Below, in pieces: positions 1-5,990 of a stretch of DNA of 8,756 nt (position 1 is its first letter; each line of letters opens with the position of its first letter). This DNA is from JBHENW01 sp046261875 (GTDB taxonomy: Bacteria; Acidobacteriota; Thermoanaerobaculia; UBA5066; Gp7-AA6), in contig JBHENW010000165.1 in assembly GCA_046261875.1 (NCBI GenBank), forward strand, positions 1 through 8,756. Direction: 5' to 3'. Position numbers and translations under genes: made by a program. The notes under the pieces were generated by a model. That model saw only the letters and a list, made by a program, of their open reading frames with translations. It did no database searches and was not told the DNA's origin.

Positions 1-1
1 C

Positions 2-1300
2 TTCTGCGCGGCCCGCCCCGCCGTGACCGACCCCAACGCGCTGGACGGGGAAGGCATCACGCTCAGCGACGTCAAATACAAAGGCGTGCTCGTCTTGAAG
101 CGCGCATCCATCCCGATCCTGAACGTCAAGTACCAGAACGGGTGCGGCCCCTCCTACCGCGACTGGTGGTGGCAGGAGCGCATCTTCGAGTGCGCCCCTG
201 TCGTCTCGCCCGGCGTCTGTTCGGGCACGACGACCCCCGCCCGCACCGTGTGCGAGCAACCCGGGGCCGACTTCGGGAGCTTCATGGGGCTGGCCATCGA
301 GGACAAGGGGACTCACTTGAAGCTGACCTCGCAGAGCGAGGCCGGCTGGTATCGGTACATCGCCGTGTGGGAGTTCTGGCCGGACGGAACGATCCAGCCC
401 CGGATGGAGGCGACCGCGGTCACCCACGGGTGCGTTCAGTTCACGCACAACCACCACGCCTACTTCCGTCTCGACTTCGATCTCGGGGGAGCGGCGGGCG
501 ATTACGTGGACGACCTGACGGCCCCGGCCGGATCCCAGCGGGCGACCGTCGAGCGCAACTACACCGACACGTCGCCTCTGCGGCGGCGCTGGCAGGTCGG
601 CAGCGCCTCGACGAGCTACAAAGTGCAGGTCATCCGCAACGCCGGCGACCAGGCGGCCGGCGATCCGTTTCCCGTCGTCAACGACTTCCCGATCGCCGAC
701 GGGTGGGTCCTCGCCTACGCCGCCAACGAGCTTTCCGATCAGTTCGTCCGGTCCAGCAACGCGGCGGCGCTCGACAGCTTCCTCAACGTCCAGAACGTCG
801 ACGGGGCCGACATCGTGCTGTGGGTGCGCGGAGCGGGGCTTCACGTCGGCGAGCTCAATGGCGTTCCGACGGGCTGCGAGATGTTCGGGCCGACGATCAA
901 GGTCAACGAGACGGGAATCGGGGCCTCCTCATTCCACACGCTCCCGCCCTGCCGGGTGCTGGACACCCGGAACGCGCCCGGGCCCTACGGCGGTCCGGCG
1001 CTCGCGTCCGGCGTGGAGCGGAACTTCGTCCTCGCCGGCCAGTGCGGGATCCCGGCGGGCGCGAAGGCCGTGGCGGCGAACCTCACGGTGACCCAGCCGA
1101 CGTCACTCGGCCACGTCCAGATCGGCCCGGTCGGAGGCCCGATGCCTGGATCGAGCGTCATGAACTTCAGCGCGGGACAGACGCGGGCGAACAACGCGAC
1201 CTTGCCGCTGGGGACCAACGGGGACGTGAAAGCCGTTGGGGCGCTGCTCTCCGGCTCCGTCCACTTCATCCTGGACGTGACCGGCTACTACTACCAGTAG
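2..1300 (+). CDS. Copper amine oxidase-like secreted protein with C-terminal 'CRxxDTR' domain, 5'-truncated
   Basis: The frame is open to the window edge, so the N-terminus, including any signal peptide, lies outside. The GTG at 23 is unlikely to be the true start, and residues below are counted from it only for convenience. Residues ~11-294 follow the order of a copper amine oxidase catalytic domain. There is a 'GITLSDVKYKG...RASIP' entry strand and an 'AIEDKG' segment at 91-96. A tyrosine (Y110) sits in 'GWYRYIAVWEFWPDGTI', where the family has the TPQ-forming Asn-Tyr-Asp/Glu. An HxH pair (H142, H144) precedes 'FRLDFDL', and a third histidine (H274) lies in 'LWVRGAGLHV'. These match the three copper ligands by position, but the spacing is tighter than in characterised enzymes and Y110 has Trp and Arg as neighbours. 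D47 is a weak candidate for the catalytic base. Residues ~303-425 ('LPPCRVLDTR' through 'LDVTGYYYQ') form a module often seen at the end of secreted proteins. Oxidase activity is therefore uncertain. Confidence 0.75.
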   Translation, partial: FCAARPAVTDPNALDGEGITLSDVKYKGVLVLKRASIPILNVKYQNGCGPSYRDWWWQERIFECAPVVSPGVCSGTTTPARTVCEQPGADFGSFMGLAIEDKGTHLKLTSQSEAGWYRYIAVWEFWPDGTIQPRMEATAVTHGCVQFTHNHHAYFRLDFDLGGAAGDYVDDLTAPAGSQRATVERNYTDTSPLRRRWQVGSASTSYKVQVIRNAGDQAAGDPFPVVNDFPIADGWVLAYAANELSDQFVRSSNAAALDSFLNVQNVDGADIVLWVRGAGLHVGELNGVPTGCEMFGPTIKVNETGIGASSFHTLPPCRVLDTRNAPGPYGGPALASGVERNFVLAGQCGIPAGAKAVAANLTVTQPTSLGHVQIGPVGGPMPGSSVMNFSAGQTRANNATLPLGTNGDVKAVGALLSGSVHFILDVTGYYYQ

Positions 1301-1313
1301 GAGAGCGCCCTTT

Positions 1314-3605
1314 TCAGCCGCGCCCGCCGAGAGCCCGCTCGGCGGCCGCGAGCTGCGCCCCGGTGACCTCGTCGGAGCACCCGTAGAAGCCGTGAAAATC
1401 AAAGCCCGAGCGCCCGCGAAAAAGGTTCCGCGCTTCCTCGAGCGGGGCGGGGCCTCCTCCGGCGAGGGCGAGGCCCGCGAGCGCCTGCACGGCCAGGTGC
1501 CCGGAGCCCAGCGCCTGCGGGCGCCCGCGCAGCTGGAGGAGCGCCTGCCGAAAAGCCGCAGTGGCGGCCCCGCGGTCCTCCTGGTCGAGCGCCGTGCGAC
1601 CGATCGCGAGGAGGCAGGTCGCGCGGAGCGTGTCGCGGTACATGTGGTCGGACCTCTCGATGGCTTCGAGCCCCTCGAGCGCCCGGGCGCGGGCGGCGAC
1701 GAGCTCGCCCTGCCGGCGCAGGCATTCGGCGAGGAACCCGGCCGTGCCCGGGAAGGAATGCTCGCCGGCGCCGGTCCGCTCCATCGCGACCGCGCGCTCG
1801 AGGCTCGAGCGGGCTTCCGGGAGCTCCCCGAGCTGCAGGTAGCAGCAGCCGAGCGCGAGCCAGGTAATGGCGGCCTTCGAGCCGATCTCCGCCGCCCGCC
1901 TGAGATAGGAGACGGCTTCGTCCAGACGCCCGGCGAACATCAGGGTCGCGCCCGCGAAGTAGGGCGGGTAGAGGTTGGTCGGGTCGAGACCCATCGCCCG
2001 AACCTCGCACGCGACCCCCTCGTCGAAGCGCTCCTGCCGGAGCAGCGCGTAGCCGCGCCAGACGAGCGCTTCCGCGTTCTCCGGATCGATCGCCAGGGCC
2101 TGATCCGCGTATTGCAGCGCCAGGGAGAGCTCCCGGGGATCCGTCGTGAAGGTGAACCGCATGCCGTGGACCCCGGCCAGTCCCGCGAGCGCCGGCGCGT
2201 GACCGGGGTCGAGCCCGATCGCCGTTTGGTAGTGCTCGCGCGCCTTCTCGAACGAGCCCTTCTCCAGCCGGAGCCAGAGACGCCGGCCCCGGGCGTAGTT
2301 CTCGAAGACCTCCAGGCGCGATTCCCCGACCGGAGCGGCCGCGGCCTGGGGTCTGACGACGTTCAACGCCCCGGCGACGGAGCCGGCCAGCCGGTCCTGC
2401 ATCTCGAAGACCGATTCGAGCGTCCCGTCCAGTTTCTCGGCCGAGACGATGCGGACGGTCGGCACCTCCGTCAGACGCGTCGTGATGCGCAGGTGAGGGC
2501 CGACCTTCTGAAAGCTTCCGGAGAAGGCCCACCGGCAGCCGAGGGACAGCCCCACGTCGAGCGCATCGGCCGCCCCTCCCGAGCTTCCCAGCGCGGAGCG
2601 GGCCTTGAGCACGCGCTCTCTGGCGATGACGGTGAGTCCCTCGACCCGAGAAAGCTCGGCTCCCAGGGTCTCCGCAATGCCGCTGCCCAGCCAGTCGTCG
2701 GCGGGATCGCCGGTAAGGTTCTGCAGGTCGAGCACCGCGACGGTATCTGGCAGATCCACGACGAGCCGGCCCTCGTGGATGCGCTGCAGCTCCGAGAGGA
2801 GCTCCGCAGCCGAGCCGTAGCGCAGGGCGGGCTCCCGGGCGAGGGCGCGCGTGAGGACGGCTCGCAGCCCCGCCGGCACGTCCGGCCGCGCGACGCGGCT
2901 CCAGTCCGGATCCCGCGACAGCGTATTGGCGAGCCGCTCCGTCGCGGTCGCGCCCGGGAACGCCCGTTCGCCGGTCAGCGCCTCGTAGAGGAGCGCCCCG
3001 AGCTGGAAGATGTCCGATCGGGCGTCGACGGGATCCCCGCGCAGCTGTTCCGGGGACATGTAGCCAGCCGTCCCCACGACGCCGCCGACCCCGGTCAGGG
3101 CCGTGGCGGTGGCGTCCGCCTCGGCGGAGGCGCCGGAGATCTCCTTGGCGAGACCGAAATCGAGCAGCTTGGCGGAGCGGGCCCCGGTCAGCATCACGTT
3201 CTCGGGCTTGAGGTCCCGGTGCAGGACGCCGGCCGCGTGCGCGTGGGCGAGCGCTTCGAGCAGACACCCCGCGATCGCTAAAGCGTCCTCGCCGGCGATC
3301 GGACCGCCGTGGAGGCGCATGCGGAGAGTCTCGCCGTGGACGTACTCCATCGCCAGGAAGGTCGTTCCATCCGCTTCGCCGGCTTCGTAGAACGTCGCGA
3401 TCGCCGGGTGCTGGAGGTGCGCGCACGCTTCGGCTTCCCGCACGAGGCGCACCCGCAGCTCCGGGCCAAAGCCAGCGGGCAGCAGCTTGAGGGCCGCGGG
3501 GCGCTCGAGCGCGATGTCCCGCGCCAGGAAGACCTCGCCCATCCCGCCCGCGCCGAGCCGGGCCTCGATCGCGTAATGCGAAACAATGCGTCCGCGGAAA
3601 TCCAT
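1314..3605 (-). CDS. Soluble Ser/Thr protein kinase with FlgO/TolB-like and TPR regions
   Basis: This 763-residue protein has three parts. Residues ~11-275 are a complete Hanks-type (PknB-like) kinase domain: glycine loop 'LGAGGMGEV' (17-25), ATP-binding K40, catalytic 'HRDLKPEN' (129-136, base D131), 'DFG' (149-151), 'GTAGYMSPE' (178-186) and the structural Asp D198. All key residues are present, so it should be active. Residues ~287-415 ('VAVLDLQNLTGDPADDWLGSGIAE...') resemble the FlgO/TolB-N-like domain often found between kinase or cyclase domains and TPRs. Residues ~435-700 contain several TPR-like helical pairs such as 'AIGLDPGHAPALAGLA' and 'ALAIDPENAEALVWRGYAL'. No signal peptide or membrane helix is seen, so it is probably cytoplasmic, with the TPRs as a docking surface. 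The start codon puts the kinase domain close to the N-terminus, as usual for the family. No Shine-Dalgarno precedes it. The substrate cannot be told from sequence. Confidence 0.93.
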   Translation of the reverse strand: MDFRGRIVSHYAIEARLGAGGMGEVFLARDIALERPAALKLLPAGFGPELRVRLVREAEACAHLQHPAIATFYEAGEADGTTFLAMEYVHGETLRMRLHGGPIAGEDALAIAGCLLEALAHAHAAGVLHRDLKPENVMLTGARSAKLLDFGLAKEISGASAEADATATALTGVGGVVGTAGYMSPEQLRGDPVDARSDIFQLGALLYEALTGERAFPGATATERLANTLSRDPDWSRVARPDVPAGLRAVLTRALAREPALRYGSAAELLSELQRIHEGRLVVDLPDTVAVLDLQNLTGDPADDWLGSGIAETLGAELSRVEGLTVIARERVLKARSALGSSGGAADALDVGLSLGCRWAFSGSFQKVGPHLRITTRLTEVPTVRIVSAEKLDGTLESVFEMQDRLAGSVAGALNVVRPQAAAAPVGESRLEVFENYARGRRLWLRLEKGSFEKAREHYQTAIGLDPGHAPALAGLAGVHGMRFTFTTDPRELSLALQYADQALAIDPENAEALVWRGYALLRQERFDEGVACEVRAMGLDPTNLYPPYFAGATLMFAGRLDEAVSYLRRAAEIGSKAAITWLALGCCYLQLGELPEARSSLERAVAMERTGAGEHSFPGTAGFLAECLRRQGELVAARARALEGLEAIERSDHMYRDTLRATCLLAIGRTALDQEDRGAATAAFRQALLQLRGRPQALGSGHLAVQALAGLALAGGGPAPLEEARNLFRGRSGFDFHGFYGCSDEVTGAQLAAAERALGGRG
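1324..1345. repeat. Perfect 8-bp inverted repeat at the convergent gene ends
   Basis: Arms CCGCCGAG (1324-1331) and CTCGGCGG (1338-1345) enclose a 6-nt loop. The repeat lies 23 nt past the stop of the amine oxidase-like gene and inside the last codons of the convergent kinase gene. It could form a 3' hairpin in the + strand transcript. No T-run follows on either strand, so it is not called an intrinsic terminator. It may equally be a chance result of GC-rich coding sequence. Confidence 0.35.
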
Positions 3606-3617
3606 GTGGCGGCGGCG

Positions 3618-3623
3618 ATTCTA
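3618..3623 (-). promoter_or_regulatory. Candidate -10 element (TAGAAT) of the kinase gene
   Basis: On the minus strand TAGAAT matches the TATAAT consensus at five of six bases and ends 12 nt before the kinase ATG. Transcription starting about 6-8 nt downstream would leave a leader of only a few bases, which fits the absence of a ribosome binding site. No convincing -35 box is found at 16-18 nt, so the call is tentative. Confidence 0.3.
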
Positions 3624-3653
3624 AGACGCCGCTCGCGGTCCTCGCTCCGGACG

Positions 3654-3681
3654 AAAAGGCCCGCGCTCGCGCGCGGGCCTT
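3654..3681 (-). terminator. Intrinsic terminator of the DUF11 protein gene
   Basis: An 11-bp perfect stem (3656-3666 with 3671-3681) closes a 4-nt loop. On the minus strand it reads AAGGCCCGCGC, loop, GCGCGGGCCTT and continues TTCG, so the stem ends in four consecutive T residues. It begins 22 nt after the stop codon of the DUF11 protein gene and lies about 50 nt upstream of the kinase start. It should therefore separate the two genes transcriptionally. The T-tract is short, but the stem is very stable. Confidence 0.8.
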
Positions 3682-3703
3682 GCGTCTTCCGGAGGGCCGG
3701 ACT

Positions 3704-5275
3704 CTACATCTTCCGCGAGATCAGCAGGAGCGCCGCGATCCCCAATGCGGCCGCGAGCAACGCGAGCATCGGGAAGGAGAGGGTCGGGACGTTGACCGGG
3801 ATCCCCGGGGTGACCGTAGGCGTGGCCGTGGCCGTGGCCGTGGCCGTGGGCGTGGCCGTCGGCGCGACGCCGCCGATCTGCGTGAAGACGGGCGGCCCCG
3901 GGATGGGAGCGATCCCGGTCCCCTCGATCGTGTAGTTGATGTTGTCCACGGTGCCGGACGCCGCCGTCACGTTCACGGTGAACGAGACAGTCTGACCCGT
4001 GACCCCGGCGTTCACCGTACCGATGTTCCACGTCACGACCCCGGCGACGTTGGTGCCGCCGCCAGTGGCCGACACGAAGGTCGTGCCGGCAGGCACCGGA
4101 TCGCGGATCACGACGCCGTTGGCCGCGGCCGCGCCGGTGTTTCCGTAGGTGATCGTGTAGGTGATGTTGGATCCGGTCGTCGCCGTGGACGGGCCGCTCT
4201 TGCTGATCGTCAGGCCCGGCGCGAGGCCGGGGGGGAGAAACCGGACGGCGCCGTTTCCGCGGCCGCCGGTGATGGTCACGATCGAGACGACTGCGCCCGC
4301 CGTCGTGAACGGCGCCTGGACGAAGGCGGTGTCGGGATCGGCGCCGCCGTTGCCCGCGAGAATTGCGAGCTGGCCGTCGGCGCTGATTCCGACATCTTCG
4401 TGGCTGCCGACCGCGGCCGAGATCGTAATGGCGTCCACGGTGGAGGTGGCGTTGTAGGGCGGCGAGATCGCCCAGAGGGTTGGCAGCGCCGCGGAAATCA
4501 CCAGGACGTTGGCCCCGGTCGGGTTGGCCATGATGCCGTCCAGGGTGCTGGCGCCCGTGATCGTGAGGGTCACCGGGGTCGAGCCCGCCGAGTAGGGAGC
4601 CGTGAAGATCCGCACGTCTCCGCTGCTCAAGTCGGTCACCAGGAGGTTGTTGCCGTCGGGCGTGATGGCGATCGCGCCGCTCGCGCCGTTTCCTGTGACC
4701 GGGATCGTGAAGGCGATGCTCGTGTACGGGGGATCCAGAACGGAGATCCCGGCCGTGTGATAGACGAACGCCCGGCCGGCGGCGTTGAATACGATCGCCT
4801 GGGTCTGATAACCGGCGATCGCAGCAGGCATCGTCACGGGGGTGATCGTGGAACCCGGCCCGAACGGCGCCGAGATGCGGCAGAGGGTCGTGCCCGAGCC
4901 CTGCATGAGCGCAAAGTTGAGCCCGGGCGCGACCGCGATCGACCCGGTGCCGTCGCACGGGGTCGTGACGATGGTGCCGAGCAGGGTGGCCGAGGAGATC
5001 TGGATGACGAAAACGCGGGCGCCGCTGAAGTCCGAGACGAGCGCGTTGTCGCTGCCGTAGTAGGCCACCCCGTGCGGCCGAGCGCCGGCGGGCAGGCCGG
5101 GGACCGGTGTCCGCGCCGGGTTGGGGAGCCCGACGGCGGGGCTGGGAAAGACGACGGCCTGGTTGCCGCCGTCTGTCGTTCCGATGATGGCCTGAGCAGA
5201 GGCTGCCGCCGGCAGCAGCACGCCGATGATTGCCGGGAGGACCGCAGAGGCCCACGCGAGCCTGGTACGAGCCAT
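3704..5275 (-). CDS. Exported beta-propeller-like protein with DUF11 domain and IPTL-like C-terminal sorting tail
   Basis: This is a 523-residue protein if translation starts at the ATG at 5275. That start has a strong SD (GGAAGG, 6-nt spacer) and is followed directly by a signal peptide: positive residues R3 and R5, hydrophobic stretch ~6-22, cleavage likely after 'ASA' at 25-27. Longer in-frame starts would bury this signal. Residues ~30-345 are rich in beta structure. A Pro-aromatic motif (APF/PPY/APY) recurs with its proline at 137, 183, 227, 273 and 322, and segments such as 'GAIAITPDGNNLLVTDL' look like propeller blades. Residues ~354-436 form a DUF11 domain ('LTISKSGPSTATTGSNITYT'...'IRDPVPAGTTF'). 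A Thr-Ala/Thr-Pro linker (471-490) leads to 'VPTLSFPMLALL', a hydrophobic helix and a final 'RKM', resembling IPTL-type sorting tails. It is probably anchored at or exposed on the cell surface. The ligand is unknown and no catalytic motif was seen. Confidence 0.88.
   Translation of the reverse strand: MARTRLAWASAVLPAIIGVLLPAAASAQAIIGTTDGGNQAVVFPSPAVGLPNPARTPVPGLPAGARPHGVAYYGSDNALVSDFSGARVFVIQISSATLLGTIVTTPCDGTGSIAVAPGLNFALMQGSGTTLCRISAPFGPGSTITPVTMPAAIAGYQTQAIVFNAAGRAFVYHTAGISVLDPPYTSIAFTIPVTGNGASGAIAITPDGNNLLVTDLSSGDVRIFTAPYSAGSTPVTLTITGASTLDGIMANPTGANVLVISAALPTLWAISPPYNATSTVDAITISAAVGSHEDVGISADGQLAILAGNGGADPDTAFVQAPFTTAGAVVSIVTITGGRGNGAVRFLPPGLAPGLTISKSGPSTATTGSNITYTITYGNTGAAAANGVVIRDPVPAGTTFVSATGGGTNVAGVVTWNIGTVNAGVTGQTVSFTVNVTAASGTVDNINYTIEGTGIAPIPGPPVFTQIGGVAPTATPTATATATATPTVTPGIPVNVPTLSFPMLALLAAALGIAALLLISRKM
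3815..3862. repeat. Hexanucleotide repeat coding the Thr-Ala/Thr-Pro linker
   Basis: The + strand unit CGTGGC occurs four times in a row (3821-3844). It continues as CGTGGG (3845), CGTGGC (3851) and CGTCGG (3857), with a degenerate CGTAGG before it (3815). On the minus strand this codes alternating Thr and Ala/Pro between the DUF11 domain and the membrane tail. The unit is 6 bp, so gain or loss of copies changes linker length by two residues without shifting the frame. Confidence 0.9.
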
Positions 5276-5281
5276 GCCACA

Positions 5282-5291
5282 CCTTCCTTCC
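5282..5291 (-). promoter_or_regulatory. Ribosome binding site of the DUF11 protein gene
   Basis: On the minus strand GGAAGGAAGG lies 6 nt before the ATG at 5275. This decides the start in favour of the signal peptide-bearing form over in-frame starts further upstream. Confidence 0.75.
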
Positions 5292-5313
5292 TTTCGCCGC
5301 AAATCGAAGCTCT

Positions 5314-5341
5314 GAGGTATCGGTGGCCGGGACGATACCTC
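5314..5341. promoter_or_regulatory. 9-bp perfect inverted repeat, candidate operator or leader hairpin
   Basis: GAGGTATCG (5314-5322) and CGATACCTC (5333-5341) are perfect inverted copies separated by 10 nt, with centres about 19 bp apart. The repeat begins 38 nt before the start codon of the DUF11 protein gene and covers the candidate -10 box of that gene. This suits a dimeric repressor site. If transcribed, it could instead fold as a hairpin in the leader. Confidence 0.5.
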
Positions 5342-5360
5342 GCTTCCAGAACGCGGGCAA
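5332..5360 (-). promoter_or_regulatory. Candidate sigma70-type promoter of the DUF11 protein gene
   Basis: Minus-strand TTGCCC (5360-5355) and TATCGT (5337-5332) are separated by exactly 17 nt. Each matches the consensus at four of six bases. The -10 hexamer overlaps one arm of the inverted repeat at 5314-5341. The match is moderate, so this is only a candidate. Confidence 0.3.
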
Positions 5361-5377
5361 TAACGCATCTTCCGTCG

Positions 5378-5403
5378 CCCCCCGCGGGAGCGCTCCCGGG
5401 GGG
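5378..5403. repeat. GC-rich imperfect palindrome in the divergent region
   Basis: A perfect 12-bp palindrome GGGAGCGCTCCC (5386-5397) is flanked by six C on the left (5378-5383) and six G on the right (5398-5403), with a 2-nt bulge on the left. It could form a very stable hairpin. No T-run follows on either strand, so it is not called a terminator. It sits 52 nt upstream of the -35 box of the rpsL promoter. Confidence 0.6.
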
Positions 5404-5454
5404 CGGGCGCGGGGGCTCCTGAGAGCTTCCGCACTCCTGGAGCCCGGATTTCGC

Positions 5455-5483
5455 TTGACACGCTGTCCTCCGACGTGTACCAT
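5455..5483 (+). promoter_or_regulatory. Sigma70-type promoter of the str operon
   Basis: A perfect -35 box TTGACA (5455-5460) is followed after exactly 17 nt by TACCAT (5478-5483), which matches the -10 consensus at four of six bases. Transcription would start near 5490, giving a leader of about 124 nt before rpsL. The next gene upstream is divergent, so the ribosomal operon needs its own promoter here, and this is the best match in the region. Confidence 0.75.
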
Positions 5484-5504
5484 TCGCGGGTTTTTCCTCT
5501 GGAT

Positions 5505-5525
5505 CCCTGCGGTAGGTCGGCAGGG
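5505..5525 (+). promoter_or_regulatory. Small hairpin in the rpsL leader
   Basis: CCCTGC (5505-5510) and GCAGGG (5520-5525) can pair across a 9-nt loop, shortly after the predicted transcription start. A second, weaker pairing is possible between CCGAG (5539-5543) and CTCGG (5563-5567). These could be part of a leader structure controlling the operon, but no known ribosomal-protein leader motif was recognised. Confidence 0.3.
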
Positions 5526-5603
5526 CTCCGCCGCGGTTCCGAGTCAAACAGTTACGGTCGATCTCGGGCCCTTCCACGGCTCCGGGGGGCTTTGGGGAGA
5601 CAC

Positions 5604-5608
5604 AGGAG
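5604..5608 (+). promoter_or_regulatory. Ribosome binding site of rpsL
   Basis: AGGAG lies 5 nt before the ATG at 5614. This fixes the rpsL start at the conserved 'MPTISQLVRKGR' N-terminus. Confidence 0.85.
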
Positions 5609-5613
5609 AGTCG

Positions 5614-5988
5614 ATGCCGACAATTTCTCAGCTGGTGCGGAAGGGCCGCGAGCGCGTGCGGGTGAAGACCGCCTCGCCGGCGCTCGCTTCCTCCCCCCAG
5701 AAGCGCGGGGTCTGTACCCGCGTGTACACGACGACGCCGAAGAAGCCGAACTCCGCGCTGCGGAAGGTGGCCCGTGTGCGTCTGACCAACGGCATCGAGG
5801 TGACGACCTACATCCCCGGCGTGGGACACAACCTGCAGGAGCACTCGATCGTCATGATCCGCGGAGGCCGCGTCAAGGACCTCCCCGGAGTCCGATACCA
5901 CATCATCCGCGGGACTCTGGACGCGGTCGGCGTCGCCAACCGCAAGCAGGGCCGCTCCAAGTACGGGGCCAAGCGCCCGAAGGCCTGA
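5614..5988 (+). CDS. rpsL: 30S ribosomal protein S12
   Basis: The 124-residue product has the usual bacterial length and lines up without gaps with E. coli S12. It opens with 'MPTISQLVRKGR' and carries 'QKRGVCTRVYTTTPKKPNSALRK' features at ~29-51, 'VGHNLQEHS' (70-78) and 'RGGRVKDLPGVRYH' (83-96). S12 sits at the decoding centre of the small subunit and supports tRNA selection. K43 and K88, where changes give streptomycin resistance in other bacteria, are both the sensitive-type lysine. D89, the residue that can be methylthiolated, is also present. It is the first gene of the str operon, behind its own promoter and a leader of about 124 nt, and ends 2 nt before rpsG, so the two are probably translationally coupled. 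Confidence 0.98.
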   Translation: MPTISQLVRKGRERVRVKTASPALASSPQKRGVCTRVYTTTPKKPNSALRKVARVRLTNGIEVTTYIPGVGHNLQEHSIVMIRGGRVKDLPGVRYHIIRGTLDAVGVANRKQGRSKYGAKRPKA

Positions 5989-5990
5989 CC

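Larger units (their letters stand above)
5276..5613. other. Divergent intergenic region between the DUF11 protein gene and the str operon
   Basis: This 338-nt stretch has no convincing gene. From left to right it holds the ribosome binding site of the minus-strand gene, a 9-bp inverted repeat overlapping a possible minus-strand promoter, a GC-rich palindrome, a near-consensus + strand promoter and a leader of roughly 124 nt in front of rpsL. Frames crossing it (for example an upstream extension of rpsL) lack the conserved protein start. Confidence 0.8.

Noticed and set aside
23..25. GTG at 23 as the true start of the amine oxidase-like gene
   Set aside because: The frame is open to the window edge, no SD precedes it, and the family has further N-terminal sequence.
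1301..1345. Intrinsic terminator between the convergent genes
   Set aside because: The 8-bp hairpin at 1324-1345 lacks a T-run on either strand and lies in kinase coding sequence.
1392..3281. Long + strand open frame (629 codons) opposite the kinase gene
   Set aside because: It is antisense to a clear kinase with all catalytic motifs. Its translation is rich in Arg, Gly and Glu with no recognisable domain, as expected for the complement of GC-rich coding DNA.
3680..5422. Long + strand open frame (580 codons) opposite the DUF11 protein gene
   Set aside because: The translation is low-complexity Arg/Asp/Gly-rich. The minus strand has an SD, signal peptide, DUF11 domain and terminator.
5276..5461. 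Upstream extension of the DUF11 protein to an ATG at 5461
   Set aside because: The extension has no conserved features and would bury the signal peptide. The ATG at 5275 has a strong SD.
5230..5613. Upstream extension of rpsL to 5230
   Set aside because: S12 is full length from 5614 with an AGGAG just upstream. The extension crosses the promoter.
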